Below are positions 19,715 through 29,044 of a stretch of 64,000 nucleotides of DNA, in pieces. The notes beneath the pieces were generated by a model, which was not told the origin of the DNA, made no database searches, and saw only the letters and a program-made list of their open reading frames with translations. Both the position numbers and the translations under genes were made by a program. The number at the start of each line of letters is the position of its first letter. Position 1 is the first letter of the stretch. Source of the stretch: an uncultured Psychrobacter sp. (GTDB lineage: Bacteria; Pseudomonadota; Gammaproteobacteria; Pseudomonadales; Moraxellaceae); contig NZ_CANKZC010000001.1 of NCBI RefSeq assembly GCF_947488565.1, positions 620,001-684,000 of the forward strand, read 5' to 3'.

Positions 19715-21778
19715 TTAGAATTGATACGTGAGTGAGGCTTTGATGTTGCGACCTGGCTCAAAGTCAGTACTCTCATCTTCAATGGCATTGAAGCGTGACG
19801 CATGGCTGGCATAGGTTTCCTCAAACAAGTTATACACTCCAAGCGTTGTAGTAACATTATCAAGCTGACGCGGCGCATAATCCATATAGATATCGTGTAC
19901 GTCATAGCTTGGCTTAGTCTCTCCTTGATTGTCAGTGATAGAGGCGACATAAGTACTGCGCCAGCCAAGCCCAACCATATCATTTGGTGCATAGTTTAAG
20001 TTGACCATATAGCGATCGCCTGAATCGCTACTGCCGCCGCTCACTGAGGGGATACTATTACCCGTTTTATCGCCTTCGCTACGGGCACGCGAATAGCTCA
20101 GACCCATGCCAAAGTCTTGAACAGCATAGTTGGCTGCCAGCTCAACGCCGTCGATTTTATAGTCCTCATCACTGTTATACATCCCTTGGCACTCGCCGCC
20201 TATCGCGCCTGTATCGCAGTCCAGACCAAACCTGCCTGGGCGGTCACCCGTACGCATATACAGCTGATAGTTTTCGATATTGGTTCTGAAGTATTTTGCA
20301 CTCAGTTGTAGCGCATCATCAGCGACGGTTAGATCGCGTAGTGTGGTAGCCACGCCAACTTCGGAGTTGTAGCCCTCTTCTGGCTTGAGATCATTATTGA
20401 CATAAAGGCCTTCACCGTTTTTATTAAACACGGCTTGAGCCAAATCTGGACCATTAAACAGCTGGGTATAGCTGGCAAATACTTGCGTGCGCGGGGCAAT
20501 CTCATAACTGGCCGCCAGTGCGCCCACGACATTGTCATAAGTGGAGCCACCTGCTACAAATTCAGGTGATTTATAACGGTCATAGCGCACGCCTGGCGTC
20601 AGGGTCAATTTGCCCATTTGCCATTGGTCTTCTAGATAGACTGAAGTGTTATTGGCACTGTCGTCGCCAGTCTGAGCACCCTCTCGCGCCATCTCAGATT
20701 CTTTCTTATAATGCTCAGCGCCTGCGATCAGCTTATGGCGACCTGCATTGGTATCAATGACGCTGGTGTTTTCAATTTTAGCGCCGGTGGTTTTTACTTT
20801 GGCATTCCAGTCATAGTCTGATGATACCTCAGCATTATTATTACGAGAAATCTCTGTTTCGGTTTGATAAACAGTGGTATCAACATCAACCAGCTTATTT
20901 AGCGGATTGAAATTGTAGTCGAGCGTATAAGTGTCGCGTTTTACCTGTTGCGGTATTGGGTCATCACCTAAGCTTGGAAAATCCGGACGAAATGGGAAAA
21001 CACCTTCTTTGTCGGTACGGCTAAAGCTTGCACCCACGCGGTGATCGTCCGTGAGATAAGCACCAGCTTTTAATAAGATGTTTTCGCTTTCGCTGTCTTC
21101 AAATAACTCGCGGCCGCTGCCATCTTCGCCTGAGTCTGTATCACGTTTGCCATAGTAGGCCAATAAATCGACATTGTCAGTTGGCGCGCCATAGACAGTC
21201 GCTGATGTGAGTAATTCATCATTATTACTGGCATAACCGGCTTTTAGTTTTGCGCCAATTTTTTGACCTGGTCTTAGCAAGTCTGCGGCATCGACGGTCT
21301 CAAACGCGACTGCGCCGCCCAAAGCATCATTGCCAAGCGTGACTGAGTTGTTGCCCACGGATACCTCAGCTTGCTTGAGCAAGTCAGGATCGATGGTGAC
21401 ATCGCCCATATGATAAAACAGTGGCCCTTCTTGGCGCGCGCCATCGATAGACACTTTTAGATTGGTATCATCAAGGCCGCGCACACGGATGCGCTGATTG
21501 ACTGTGGATGTGCCGCCAACCGTCACTCCTGGCACCACATTTAAAAAATCGCTTAAATGGCTGGCCTGCTTGGCTGGCGTATAATCTTCGATATAAACGC
21601 TGTCTTCTTGTACTTTATCTCTAACCGACGTATTGGCCGTGACAGTAATGGTTTGTAAGGTCGTACTAGGCGTATCGTCTGCCGCCGCACTGGCCGCTTG
21701 TGTCCATAATATGGCTGCCACACCCATTGATAATACGGTTAATGGGTTGGATGAGATTGATAACTTTACTTCACGCAT
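19715..21778 (-). CDS. TonB-dependent siderophore receptor, FetA/FrpB-like
   Basis: 687 residues. A signal peptide ends near QAASAAA; a TonB-box-like TLQTITVTA follows, then the plug domain (about 50-165) with RIRVRGLDDTNLKVSIDGAR and VGNNSVTLGNDALGGAVAFE, and a 22-strand barrel ending in the terminal Phe (IKASLTYQF). The stretch VDAADLLRPGQKIGAKLKAG closely parallels Neisseria FetA (VDAQDLLKG...), a ferric-enterobactin receptor, so a catecholate siderophore is the best guess. The neighbouring CeuE/FatB-type importer and reductase fit this. The ligand is not proven by sequence. Confidence 0.93.
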   Translation of the reverse strand: MREVKLSISSNPLTVLSMGVAAILWTQAASAAADDTPSTTLQTITVTANTSVRDKVQEDSVYIEDYTPAKQASHLSDFLNVVPGVTVGGTSTVNQRIRVRGLDDTNLKVSIDGARQEGPLFYHMGDVTIDPDLLKQAEVSVGNNSVTLGNDALGGAVAFETVDAADLLRPGQKIGAKLKAGYASNNDELLTSATVYGAPTDNVDLLAYYGKRDTDSGEDGSGRELFEDSESENILLKAGAYLTDDHRVGASFSRTDKEGVFPFRPDFPSLGDDPIPQQVKRDTYTLDYNFNPLNKLVDVDTTVYQTETEISRNNNAEVSSDYDWNAKVKTTGAKIENTSVIDTNAGRHKLIAGAEHYKKESEMAREGAQTGDDSANNTSVYLEDQWQMGKLTLTPGVRYDRYKSPEFVAGGSTYDNVVGALAASYEIAPRTQVFASYTQLFNGPDLAQAVFNKNGEGLYVNNDLKPEEGYNSEVGVATTLRDLTVADDALQLSAKYFRTNIENYQLYMRTGDRPGRFGLDCDTGAIGGECQGMYNSDEDYKIDGVELAANYAVQDFGMGLSYSRARSEGDKTGNSIPSVSGGSSDSGDRYMVNLNYAPNDMVGLGWRSTYVASITDNQGETKPSYDVHDIYMDYAPRQLDNVTTTLGVYNLFEETYASHASRFNAIEDESTDFEPGRNIKASLTYQF

Positions 21779-21960
21779 AACACACTCACTTTAATGACGG
21801 TCAAAATTATATTTTTAGAATTACTATTAAAAACTGTTTATCAACGGTTTTTACCCTAACTCACCTTCTAAATACTTATCTGCTTTTAACAAGATTGGTT
21901 TTACAACAACTAAAGCTTCAATCGTAATCAGTTAATTACATATAATAAGAATATTGTAAA

Positions 21961-21980
21961 TGTTAATGATAATGATTAAC
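21961..21980 (-). promoter_or_regulatory. Fur-like box upstream of the FetA-like receptor
   Basis: TGTTAATGATAATGATTAAC contains overlapping GATAAT-type hexamers and matches the Fur consensus GATAATGATAATCATTATC over most of its core. It is about 180 bases upstream of the receptor start. Confidence 0.6.
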
Positions 21981-22097
21981 ATTTAAATAATGGCAAGTAT
22001 GATAACGGAGTAATAACATTTTGGCAATAATTAATATGAGAATTTAATATTAGAAAAACATTGCAATTAGCTACCTTTTCGTTATACGCTAAGATAT

Positions 22098-22113
22098 CTG
22101 ACCAGATAGTCAG
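22098..22113. promoter_or_regulatory. RutR-like operator upstream of the NCS2 permease
   Basis: CTGACCAGATAGTCAG is an imperfect palindrome close to the RutR consensus TTGACCANNTGGTCAA and, with the GGTTT that follows, nearly repeats the site at 24817. It is about 340 bases before the permease. The 21779-22454 region holds no gene I can support besides this site and the Fur-like box. Confidence 0.5.
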
Positions 22114-22454
22114 GTTTTTAGGTATTATAGTTAATGACATTAATAAATAGATGATTATTATTGACATAGTTAGTGCTATTTAAAGAAGTTATAAATCAGC
22201 CACGTACAGTTGGTTGCGTAACACTTTAAGCAAGCGACTGTTATAACTCTTTCATAGTAAATTGACTATTAATAATGGCTAATCGGTTTTATTAATTAGC
22301 ACAAGGATCAGTGCGACTCTTTGTTGGATAGATAGGCAATACGATTCGTTATATAGTTTTAAGCGAATAGGGATTTCTAGCTCACACACGCCCTGTATTA
22401 CTAAATATTTCTGATAAGGATTGGACTAAAGAGTCACTCTAGGAGGAAGCCCAG

Positions 22455-23894
22455 ATTAGTAAGACCACTCAAGGAAACCCTGATTTATTATACGGTCTGC
22501 ATGATCGTCCCGCCCCTACAAAAGCATTTTTAGGTGCCGTACAGCACGTCTTAGCCGCTTTTGTCGGCGTTATTACTCCCTCATTAATCATTGGTGGTGT
22601 TTTAGGTCTGGGTGAACATATTCCCTACCTTATCAGTATGGCCCTGATGGTATCTGGGGTTGCTACCTTTATTCAGACTCGCAAGGTCGGCCCTGTAGGC
22701 TCAGGTCTTATGGCACTACAAGGTACCAGCTTTGGTTTCTTAGCGGCCGTATTGGCGGCAGGTTTTGTAGTCAAAAACAAAGGGGGAAGTCCTGAAGAGA
22801 TTTTATCGGTCATCTTTAGTATCACCTTCCTTGCAGCATTCGTTGAAATCTTTTTAAGCCAGTTCATCACTAAACTTAAGTCCTTGATGAGTCCAATCGT
22901 CACGGGTTGTGTCATTGTCACTATCGGTCTGTCACTCACTAAAGTTGGTCTAACCGATCTAGCAGGCGGTGTTGGTGCTGAAAATTTTGGTAGCATACCA
23001 AACTTGTTATTAGGTGGCGGTGTCCTAGTGAGCGTAGTGCTTATTAGTATCGTACCCAATAAAGTTATTCGCTCAAGCGCTATTTTTATTGGTCTAATGT
23101 TAGGCTTGCTGATAGCAGCATTTATGGGTCGTATTGACTTCTCTTTGGTCGCTGAAGCTCCACTATTGACTGTACCTATCCCTTTTAAGTTTGGTTTTGG
23201 TTTTGATTGGCAGGCGTTTATTCCTATTGCCTTTATGTATATCATTACTAGTATTGAGACTGCGGGTGACTTAACTGCGACCTCAATGATCTCAGGCGAG
23301 CCTATTAAAGGTCCAATATACGAAAAACGTATTAAAGGTGGGGTGTTAGGTGATGGTGTCAACTCCGCCATTGCTGGCATATTTAACAGCTTCCCAGTCA
23401 CTACGTTTAGTCAGAACAACGGTGTTATTCAGATGACAGGTATTGCCAGTCGTTATGTTGGCTTCTATGTCGCTGGTATCTTATTCTTTATGGGTTTATT
23501 CCCTATCTTGGGCGCTATCTTCACTCAGCTGCCAAAACCAGTTGTTGGTGGAGTAACCTTGCTGATGTTTGCAACCGTGGCCACCGCTGGTATTCGTATT
23601 CTATCAACAGTGAACTTTACTCATCGCAACATTTTAATCATTGCCACATCTTTAGGCCTTGGCTTAGGGGTTGCATTTGTACCTGATGTATTCGCACAAA
23701 TGCCACAGCTATTCCGTAATATCTTTGGTTCAGCAGTGACGATGTCAGGTATAGTAGCTATTATGCTTGATATGATTTTACCGAAGAGCTTCGGTGTTGA
23801 ATACGACACTGATGAGCAGCATCATGAAGATGGCTTGAAACCTGTACATAAATCACCTCAGAGTAAAAATGAGGTCGAAGGACAAGCGTTATAA
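22455..23894 (+). CDS. NCS2-family xanthine/urate permease, apparent ATT start
   Basis: 479 residues if translation starts at ATT 22455. Twelve to fourteen membrane helices; the family's QH motif (GAVQHVLAAFVGVITP) lies near the N-terminus, and TSIETAGDLTATSMISGEP and NSFPVTTFSQNNGVIQMTG mark the substrate site. NCS2 members of this type carry xanthine or urate. The first in-frame ATG is 22638, but that would delete the first helices and the QH motif. The frame opens at a TAG at 22440, and the only good start context is AGGAGG (22441-22446) 8 bases before ATT AGT AAG. No ATG, GTG or TTG lies between. It precedes the urate-degradation genes. Confidence 0.88.
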   Translation: MSKTTQGNPDLLYGLHDRPAPTKAFLGAVQHVLAAFVGVITPSLIIGGVLGLGEHIPYLISMALMVSGVATFIQTRKVGPVGSGLMALQGTSFGFLAAVLAAGFVVKNKGGSPEEILSVIFSITFLAAFVEIFLSQFITKLKSLMSPIVTGCVIVTIGLSLTKVGLTDLAGGVGAENFGSIPNLLLGGGVLVSVVLISIVPNKVIRSSAIFIGLMLGLLIAAFMGRIDFSLVAEAPLLTVPIPFKFGFGFDWQAFIPIAFMYIITSIETAGDLTATSMISGEPIKGPIYEKRIKGGVLGDGVNSAIAGIFNSFPVTTFSQNNGVIQMTGIASRYVGFYVAGILFFMGLFPILGAIFTQLPKPVVGGVTLLMFATVATAGIRILSTVNFTHRNILIIATSLGLGLGVAFVPDVFAQMPQLFRNIFGSAVTMSGIVAIMLDMILPKSFGVEYDTDEQHHEDGLKPVHKSPQSKNEVEGQAL

Positions 23895-24017
23895 TTTGCC
23901 CTTCATTTAATTGAGTACAGCAAGAAGCGCTTGCTGTACTTTTAGTACCTGTTTAACGATAAAGCACTCATACAGCTCCATTGTTAATAGGGTTTTTCGT
24001 ATTGACTATACAAGCCG

Positions 24018-24680
24018 TTAAAGACCACAGCCTCGCAAAATAAACGGTACCAAAAACTCAGCCGCTCGTGCTTCGTCTTGCTTATCATAAGCATTTTTCT
24101 CCATTAAGCCGACGATTTCTGTTTCAAATTCAGCATATCTTTGGGTTGTCGCCCAAATCAAAATCAGCAATTGTAATGGATCAACAACGCTTATTTTGCC
24201 TTGTTCATGCCATGTCTTCATTACCTGCGTTTTATCCAGTGCCCACTCTTTCATCGTAGTCGACATAAAATCATGGAGGTGCGGTGCACCGCCGATGACT
24301 TCAAGTGCGAACAGCTTGTGCCGGTTTGGATTGGCAAATGCCTGATGCAGCTTGGTACGTACAAACTTTTCGATAACAACTTTGGGATCACTATCCACTG
24401 TCATGGTAATCAGCCCCTCGTTCCATTCTTGAATAATAGAATGCAGCACAGCCTTGTACAGATTTTTTTTATTTTTAAAATAATAATGAATATTGGCTTT
24501 TGGCAGCCCTGCTCGATCAGCGATACCTTGCATGGTGGCACCGCGATAGCTTTGTAGAACGAACTCCTCTTCAGCCGCTGACAAAATCAGTGCCTGATTT
24601 TGCGCGCGTATATCTTGTTGACTACGATGAGTATATGCTTCAAAGGCGGATGAGATGTTTGCTTGATTTTGATGAGCCAT
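24018..24680 (-). CDS. TetR-family regulator, RutR-like
   Basis: 220 residues. The N-terminal helix-turn-helix (about 26-75) includes GATMQGIADRAGLPKANIHY and YFKNKKNLYKAVL. The C-terminal domain parallels E. coli RutR: KLFALEVIGGAPHLHDF and DPLQLLILIWATTQRYAEFE match RutR's FCMEMLAGAPLLMDE and DPQHLIFMIWASTQHYADFA. RutR senses uracil or thymine and controls pyrimidine and purine degradation. Here it is divergent from uraD, with a near-perfect RutR operator between them, so control of the purine cluster is inferred. The ligand may be a purine product instead. Confidence 0.88.
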   Translation of the reverse strand: MAHQNQANISSAFEAYTHRSQQDIRAQNQALILSAAEEEFVLQSYRGATMQGIADRAGLPKANIHYYFKNKKNLYKAVLHSIIQEWNEGLITMTVDSDPKVVIEKFVRTKLHQAFANPNRHKLFALEVIGGAPHLHDFMSTTMKEWALDKTQVMKTWHEQGKISVVDPLQLLILIWATTQRYAEFETEIVGLMEKNAYDKQDEARAAEFLVPFILRGCGL

Positions 24681-24816
24681 ATTTTAAACCATTAGGTATT
24701 ATTGTTAAGTAGCTATATTCTGGTGAGCAGATGAGTTGAATTGTTGGTTTTTATAGAACAATTTTTGGTTTTTATAGAACATAGTAAGATAAATACAAGT
24801 ATTTCGCATAAAGTAG

Positions 24817-24832
24817 TTGACCAAATGGTCAG
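24817..24832. promoter_or_regulatory. RutR-like operator between the TetR gene and uraD
   Basis: TTGACCAAATGGTCAG matches the published RutR consensus TTGACCANNTGGTCAA at all but the last fixed base. It sits 80 bases before uraD and about 137 bases before the divergent regulator, so it could control both. Confidence 0.75.
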
Positions 24833-24911
24833 GTTTAAGCAGAATAGATAATACTAAAGCAATAATTACTTAAGTAATACTACTTTTGTATAAAAAGAAA
24901 AGGATTTCGTT

Positions 24912-25433
24912 GTGAGCTTAACTTTACAGCAATTTAATACTCTCTCGCAAGAAAAGGCGACCTCATGTCTCTTAACCTGCTGCACAAGCACCAGCTGGGC
25001 ACAAGAAGTAGCAAATGCTCGTCCTTTTACAGATATAGATGCTTTACTCACTCATAGTGATGAAGCATGGCAACAGGCTCAAACGACTGAAGCAAATTTG
25101 CTTGAGGCCTTTGACGGTCATCCGCAAATCGGTAACGTCGACTCACTAAAAGAAAAATACCGTAATACTCAAGATAGCGCGGCACATGAACAATCAGGCG
25201 CAAATGATGCTGAGGATGATGTGATTGCAGCATTGGCTCAAGGCAATCAAGACTATCTCGATAAGTTTGGTTTTATCTTTATCGTATTTGCCACGGGTAA
25301 AAGCGCACAGCAAATGCTGGACCTATTGTTAGCACGCCTACCAAACGATCGCGCTACTGAGCTGGTTAATGCTGCTACTGAGCAAAACAAAATTACGCGT
25401 TTGCGCCTACAAAAACTACTGGGCGCAGCTTAA
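24912..25433 (+). CDS. uraD: OHCU decarboxylase
   Basis: 173 residues from a GTG at 24912, with AAAGGAT upstream. UraD decarboxylates 2-oxo-4-hydroxy-4-carboxy-5-ureidoimidazoline to S-allantoin, the third step of urate breakdown. The catalytic His70 lies in HPQIG (70-74), and EQSGA at 93-97 plus the KFGFIFIVFATG strand are family marks. It opens an operon-like run with uraH and puuD in the same direction (43- and 67-base gaps), encoding consecutive steps. Confidence 0.95.
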   Translation: MSLTLQQFNTLSQEKATSCLLTCCTSTSWAQEVANARPFTDIDALLTHSDEAWQQAQTTEANLLEAFDGHPQIGNVDSLKEKYRNTQDSAAHEQSGANDAEDDVIAALAQGNQDYLDKFGFIFIVFATGKSAQQMLDLLLARLPNDRATELVNAATEQNKITRLRLQKLLGAA

Positions 25434-25476
25434 CTTAAACTTCGTCTTACTTGTACAATAAATAAAAGGAATTATC

Positions 25477-25845
25477 ATGTCAGGTACTCTCTCATCACAT
25501 ATCTTAGACACCCATCTTGGCAAACCTGCCGCTGACATTGCTGTGACGCTCCATCGTGTAAACGCAAGCGGTGAGGCATCACTATTGGCCAAGGGAGTCA
25601 CCAACGCTGATGGTCGCGTAGCACCAGATAGCTGGTCTTTTGACCCGACTATTGACATTGCCGAATATCATTTAGATGTTGGTCGTTATACATTAACGTT
25701 TGATACTCAAACTTATTTTGACGCACAAAAGCTAACAGCTTTTTATCCGCAAGTGGTTATCGACTTTATGATAAGTGACAATGGTCATTACCATATACCG
25801 CTATTACTAAGCGCACATGGCTACAGTACATATCGCGGTTCGTAA
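25477..25845 (+). CDS. uraH: 5-hydroxyisourate hydrolase (transthyretin-like)
   Basis: 122 residues, the usual length. It opens the ring of 5-hydroxyisourate made by the urate oxidase. The N-terminal SHILDTHLGKPA with His8 and the C-terminal tetrapeptide YRGS (119-122) are the signatures separating it from hormone-binding transthyretin. The ATG has AAAAGGAA 6 bases upstream. There is no signal peptide, so it is cytoplasmic. Confidence 0.96.
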   Translation: MSGTLSSHILDTHLGKPAADIAVTLHRVNASGEASLLAKGVTNADGRVAPDSWSFDPTIDIAEYHLDVGRYTLTFDTQTYFDAQKLTAFYPQVVIDFMISDNGHYHIPLLLSAHGYSTYRGS

Positions 25846-25912
25846 AAATTATTACATTTCAGTGTAAGAACATACTGAATGAAAGAACATTGGACAAAAG
25901 GACATTTGCCAT

Positions 25913-27253
25913 ATGGGTGCATATCTTCTCGATTGGGTCGCTTTATTTTTTCGCTGGTTTCACGTTATTGCTGGAATTGCATGGATTGGTGCGTCCTTTT
26001 ATTTTGTTTGGCTAGATCTTAGCCTTCGTAAGCCACCACAATGGAAAACCGACAAAGGTATTTCAGGTGACTTATGGGCTGTACATGGCGGCGGTTTCTA
26101 TGAGATTGCTAAATATAAGCTTGAACCTGAAGAGATGCCCAAAACTTTGCATTGGTTTAAATGGGAAGCTTATACGACATGGTTGACTGGTATGGCGATG
26201 CTTTCTATTGTCTATTATGCCAACGCCACCGCTTATCTCATCGACCCAAGCAAAATCGCTTTTGGTAGTGGCATTGGCGCCATATCAACAAGCTTACTAT
26301 TTTTATTTGGCAGTTACTTTATTTATGAAGTGATTGTTCGCAGTCATCTAGGCAAAAATGCCTTTGTATTTAGCTCGATTATCTTTACCCTATTAATTAT
26401 TGCAACGTGGGGTTCGTATCAGCTGTTCAGCGATCGCGCGTCCTTTATTCATATTGGTGCCATTTTAGGTACTGTGATGGCAGGTAACGTATTCTTTGGC
26501 ATCATGCCAGCTCAGCGAGCACTTGTAGACTGTGTGCGGCGCGGTGAAAAACCAGGTAAAGAAGTTGCTGACCTAGCTTTGCAAGCAAAAAACCGTTCAC
26601 TGATGAACAACTATTTTACCTTACCGCTTATTTTTACCATGATTAGTAACCACTATCCGATGATGTATTCTCATGAGCATGGTTGGTTAATCTTAGTATT
26701 TGTAGGTATTATCACAGCCCTTGTAAGACACTATTTTAACCAAAAGCATTTAGGTAATACTCAAACAAAATTCTTATGGATTCCTGCGCTATTAACGTTG
26801 TTATTAATTATTTGGATGCGTCCAGCCCCAATTGAGCCATTGCCTGCTGCTACAGCTCCAGTCGCTGCTGCACCTGCAGAGACTGACAGCACGCCACCGG
26901 CTGCTAGTACAGATACTGAAGTAGAAAACGCTGCAGCCGTTGATACGACCAGTGCTACTGACAGTGCTAATGATAGTAGCGCTGCTGAAACTGTACCAGT
27001 TACCGCCTCAGCTGACGATGCTATCATGGCTGTCGTACATACGCGCTGTAGTACGTGTCATGCCGCGCAGCCGACTCAACAAGGATTTGCTGCCCCGCCA
27101 GCAGGGATTATCCTTCAAACGCCTGAAGATATGAAAATTCACAAAGCCAAAATCGTCACTGCGGTACAAAGTGGCTATATGCCTTTAGGCAACATTACGC
27201 AATTAACGGATGAAGAACGTCAGCAGATCGTCGCTTACACTTCAGGTTTGTAG
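25913..27253 (+). CDS. puuD: Membrane urate oxidase PuuD with C-terminal cytochrome c
   Basis: 446 residues. PuuD is a urate hydroxylase unrelated to soluble uricase. The first about 300 residues carry eight or nine membrane helices (ALFFRWFHVIAGIAWIGASF, GGGFYEIAKYKLEPEEMPKTLHWFKWEAY). A low-complexity Ala/Thr/Asp/Ser/Glu linker (about 306-365) follows, then a cytochrome c domain with heme motif CSTCH at 379-383 and an axial Met candidate in SGYMPLGNITQLT. Electrons would therefore leave to the respiratory chain rather than directly to oxygen. It follows uraD and uraH, which process its product. Confidence 0.95.
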   Translation: MGAYLLDWVALFFRWFHVIAGIAWIGASFYFVWLDLSLRKPPQWKTDKGISGDLWAVHGGGFYEIAKYKLEPEEMPKTLHWFKWEAYTTWLTGMAMLSIVYYANATAYLIDPSKIAFGSGIGAISTSLLFLFGSYFIYEVIVRSHLGKNAFVFSSIIFTLLIIATWGSYQLFSDRASFIHIGAILGTVMAGNVFFGIMPAQRALVDCVRRGEKPGKEVADLALQAKNRSLMNNYFTLPLIFTMISNHYPMMYSHEHGWLILVFVGIITALVRHYFNQKHLGNTQTKFLWIPALLTLLLIIWMRPAPIEPLPAATAPVAAAPAETDSTPPAASTDTEVENAAAVDTTSATDSANDSSAAETVPVTASADDAIMAVVHTRCSTCHAAQPTQQGFAAPPAGIILQTPEDMKIHKAKIVTAVQSGYMPLGNITQLTDEERQQIVAYTSGL

Positions 27254-27356
27254 TTTTCAAATACTGACCCTTATGGTGTAAGTAATAATGCTAAGCTCAT
27301 GATTACTTACTGTTTACAACGTTGTCGCTATTTATTCAGTTAAGTCAAAAATTATC

Positions 27357-27372
27357 TTGACCAATGACTTAG
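27357..27372. promoter_or_regulatory. Weak RutR-like site upstream of the NCS1 permease
   Basis: TTGACCAATGACTTAG has a perfect left half (TTGACCA) but a degenerate right half. It lies 84 bases before the permease. It is listed because stronger copies occur at other promoters in the cluster. Confidence 0.3.
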
Positions 27373-27455
27373 ACATCCTTAAAGTGTTAACAATGGATAT
27401 CAATAAGTGTTAACAATCTTGGCTTCGATTGACTCTAATCTAAAGGAAGAAAAGG

Positions 27456-28967
27456 ATGTCTAATAATGAGCGACAAGGACGTCGGCAGAATACTCATAAG
27501 AACACAGCTCTTTATGACTGTAATAAGTTTAATCCCGAGCGTAAAAGCTCCAGATTATACAATGAAGATTTAGCACCGTTACAGTCAGAACAGCGCAACT
27601 GGGGCTGGTTTGCGATATTTAATGTCTGGTCAAATGACATCCAAAGTTTATTCGGTTATACCCTTGCTGCGTCTTTGTTTTTGAGCTATGGTTTGAGTGG
27701 TTGGTGGGTTATGGCAGCCATTATCTGTTCAGGCTTTATCGTCATGTGGATGGTGAACTTAACTGGTAAGCCTAGTGTCAAATATGGTATTCCTTTTCCT
27801 GTATTGATACGTGCCAGCATGGGCATCAATGGTGCCAATTTACCTGCTATTTTACGCGCTATTATCGGTATCTTCTGGTATGGGGTACAGACCTACTTTG
27901 CCTCAACCGCAGTCGCCATCTTATTGGCAATCTTTATAGGCAGTCCAGATACAACATTTTTAGGTTTAAACAGTACCGCATGGATTGCTTTTGTGATTGT
28001 TTGGGTATTTCAAATTCTGCTATTTTGGGCAGGTATTGAGCCAATCAAGCACTTTTTAAATTGGGCAGGTCCTCTGGTTTATGTTGTGATGGTCGTCCTT
28101 ATGGCGGTTATTTGGTATCAGTCAGGTTCTGAATTGCTACCAGCCATCAACTCTATCTTTGTAAGTGGCAGTGATTACAGTGGAAACTCCATCCAAGCAT
28201 TTACTGCTATCGTCGGTACGATGGTTGCTTACTTTGCCGCAGTCGTCATCAATTTTGGAGATTTCTCTCGCTTTTTACGCAGTGAGCGTGATATGCGCTT
28301 AGGTAATTTAGTGGGTCTACCTATTAATATGGTGTTTTTCTCTTTCATCGCTTTGGTCATTACTGCTGGTACCTTGGTCATATTTGGTGAAGCGTTGACC
28401 AATCCATCGGACATTGTTGATCGAGTGGACACCCTACCCTTGACCATTGTTGCGGCGGTGACCTTTTTTGCCGCTACGGTCGGTATCAATATGGTCGCAA
28501 ACTTTATTCCTCCAGCTTACGATTTGGCCAATTTGTTCCCTAAACATATTAACTTTCGTAGGGGCGGCTTAATCACTGCTATTATCGCCTTCTTTGTTGG
28601 CGCACTGTGGTTATCATTCATCAGTAAAATCGGTATTGTTGGTTTTGTCAATGCTGTCGGTGCCATCATCGCTCCATTTTTTGGAATCTTGGTAATCGAT
28701 TACTACCTGATTAAACGTCAACATATTGATATGAATGATTTGTTTTCTGATCAACCAACAGGCGCTTATTATTACTACAAAGGCTGGAACATTCGTGCGC
28801 TTATTGCCTTTGCCATCGGCGCTTTATTCTCTATTGCCACGGTGCTGATACCAGCGCTTACTAAGCTTGAAGGCTATGGTTTCTTGTTAGGTGCTGCATT
28901 AGGGGGTGTCGTATATTGGGTCTTGATGCGCTCTTATGCAGTAGATCCTGACACAATAGTAGAATGA
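27456..28967 (+). CDS. NCS1-family allantoin/nucleobase permease
   Basis: 503 residues with twelve membrane helices. NCS1 marks include GWFAIFNVWSNDIQSLFGYTLA, GIPFPVLIRASMGINGANLPA and NFGDFSRFLRSERDMRLGN. A family close to PucI/Mhp1/PutP-like carriers moves allantoin, hydantoins or nucleobases with a cation. The position between puuD and allantoinase makes allantoin the likely substrate, but this is context only. AAGGAAGAAAAGG precedes the ATG. Confidence 0.9.
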   Translation: MSNNERQGRRQNTHKNTALYDCNKFNPERKSSRLYNEDLAPLQSEQRNWGWFAIFNVWSNDIQSLFGYTLAASLFLSYGLSGWWVMAAIICSGFIVMWMVNLTGKPSVKYGIPFPVLIRASMGINGANLPAILRAIIGIFWYGVQTYFASTAVAILLAIFIGSPDTTFLGLNSTAWIAFVIVWVFQILLFWAGIEPIKHFLNWAGPLVYVVMVVLMAVIWYQSGSELLPAINSIFVSGSDYSGNSIQAFTAIVGTMVAYFAAVVINFGDFSRFLRSERDMRLGNLVGLPINMVFFSFIALVITAGTLVIFGEALTNPSDIVDRVDTLPLTIVAAVTFFAATVGINMVANFIPPAYDLANLFPKHINFRRGGLITAIIAFFVGALWLSFISKIGIVGFVNAVGAIIAPFFGILVIDYYLIKRQHIDMNDLFSDQPTGAYYYYKGWNIRALIAFAIGALFSIATVLIPALTKLEGYGFLLGAALGGVVYWVLMRSYAVDPDTIVE

Positions 28968-29028
28968 GAACCACAGTATAAACATAAGCATGTTTGTAAA
29001 ACTCAGTACAAACGATTTTATCTTTGTG

Positions 29029-29044
29029 CTGACTATTTGCTCAA
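29029..29044. promoter_or_regulatory. RutR-like site upstream of puuE
   Basis: CTGACTATTTGCTCAA agrees with TTGACCANNTGGTCAA at 11 of its 14 fixed bases. It lies about 190 bases before puuE in a 265-base gap that otherwise shows nothing. Confidence 0.4.

Noticed and set aside
22638-22640. ATG at 22638 as the start of the NCS2 permease
   Set aside because: It would remove the first helices and the conserved QH motif, which are plainly encoded in frame upstream.
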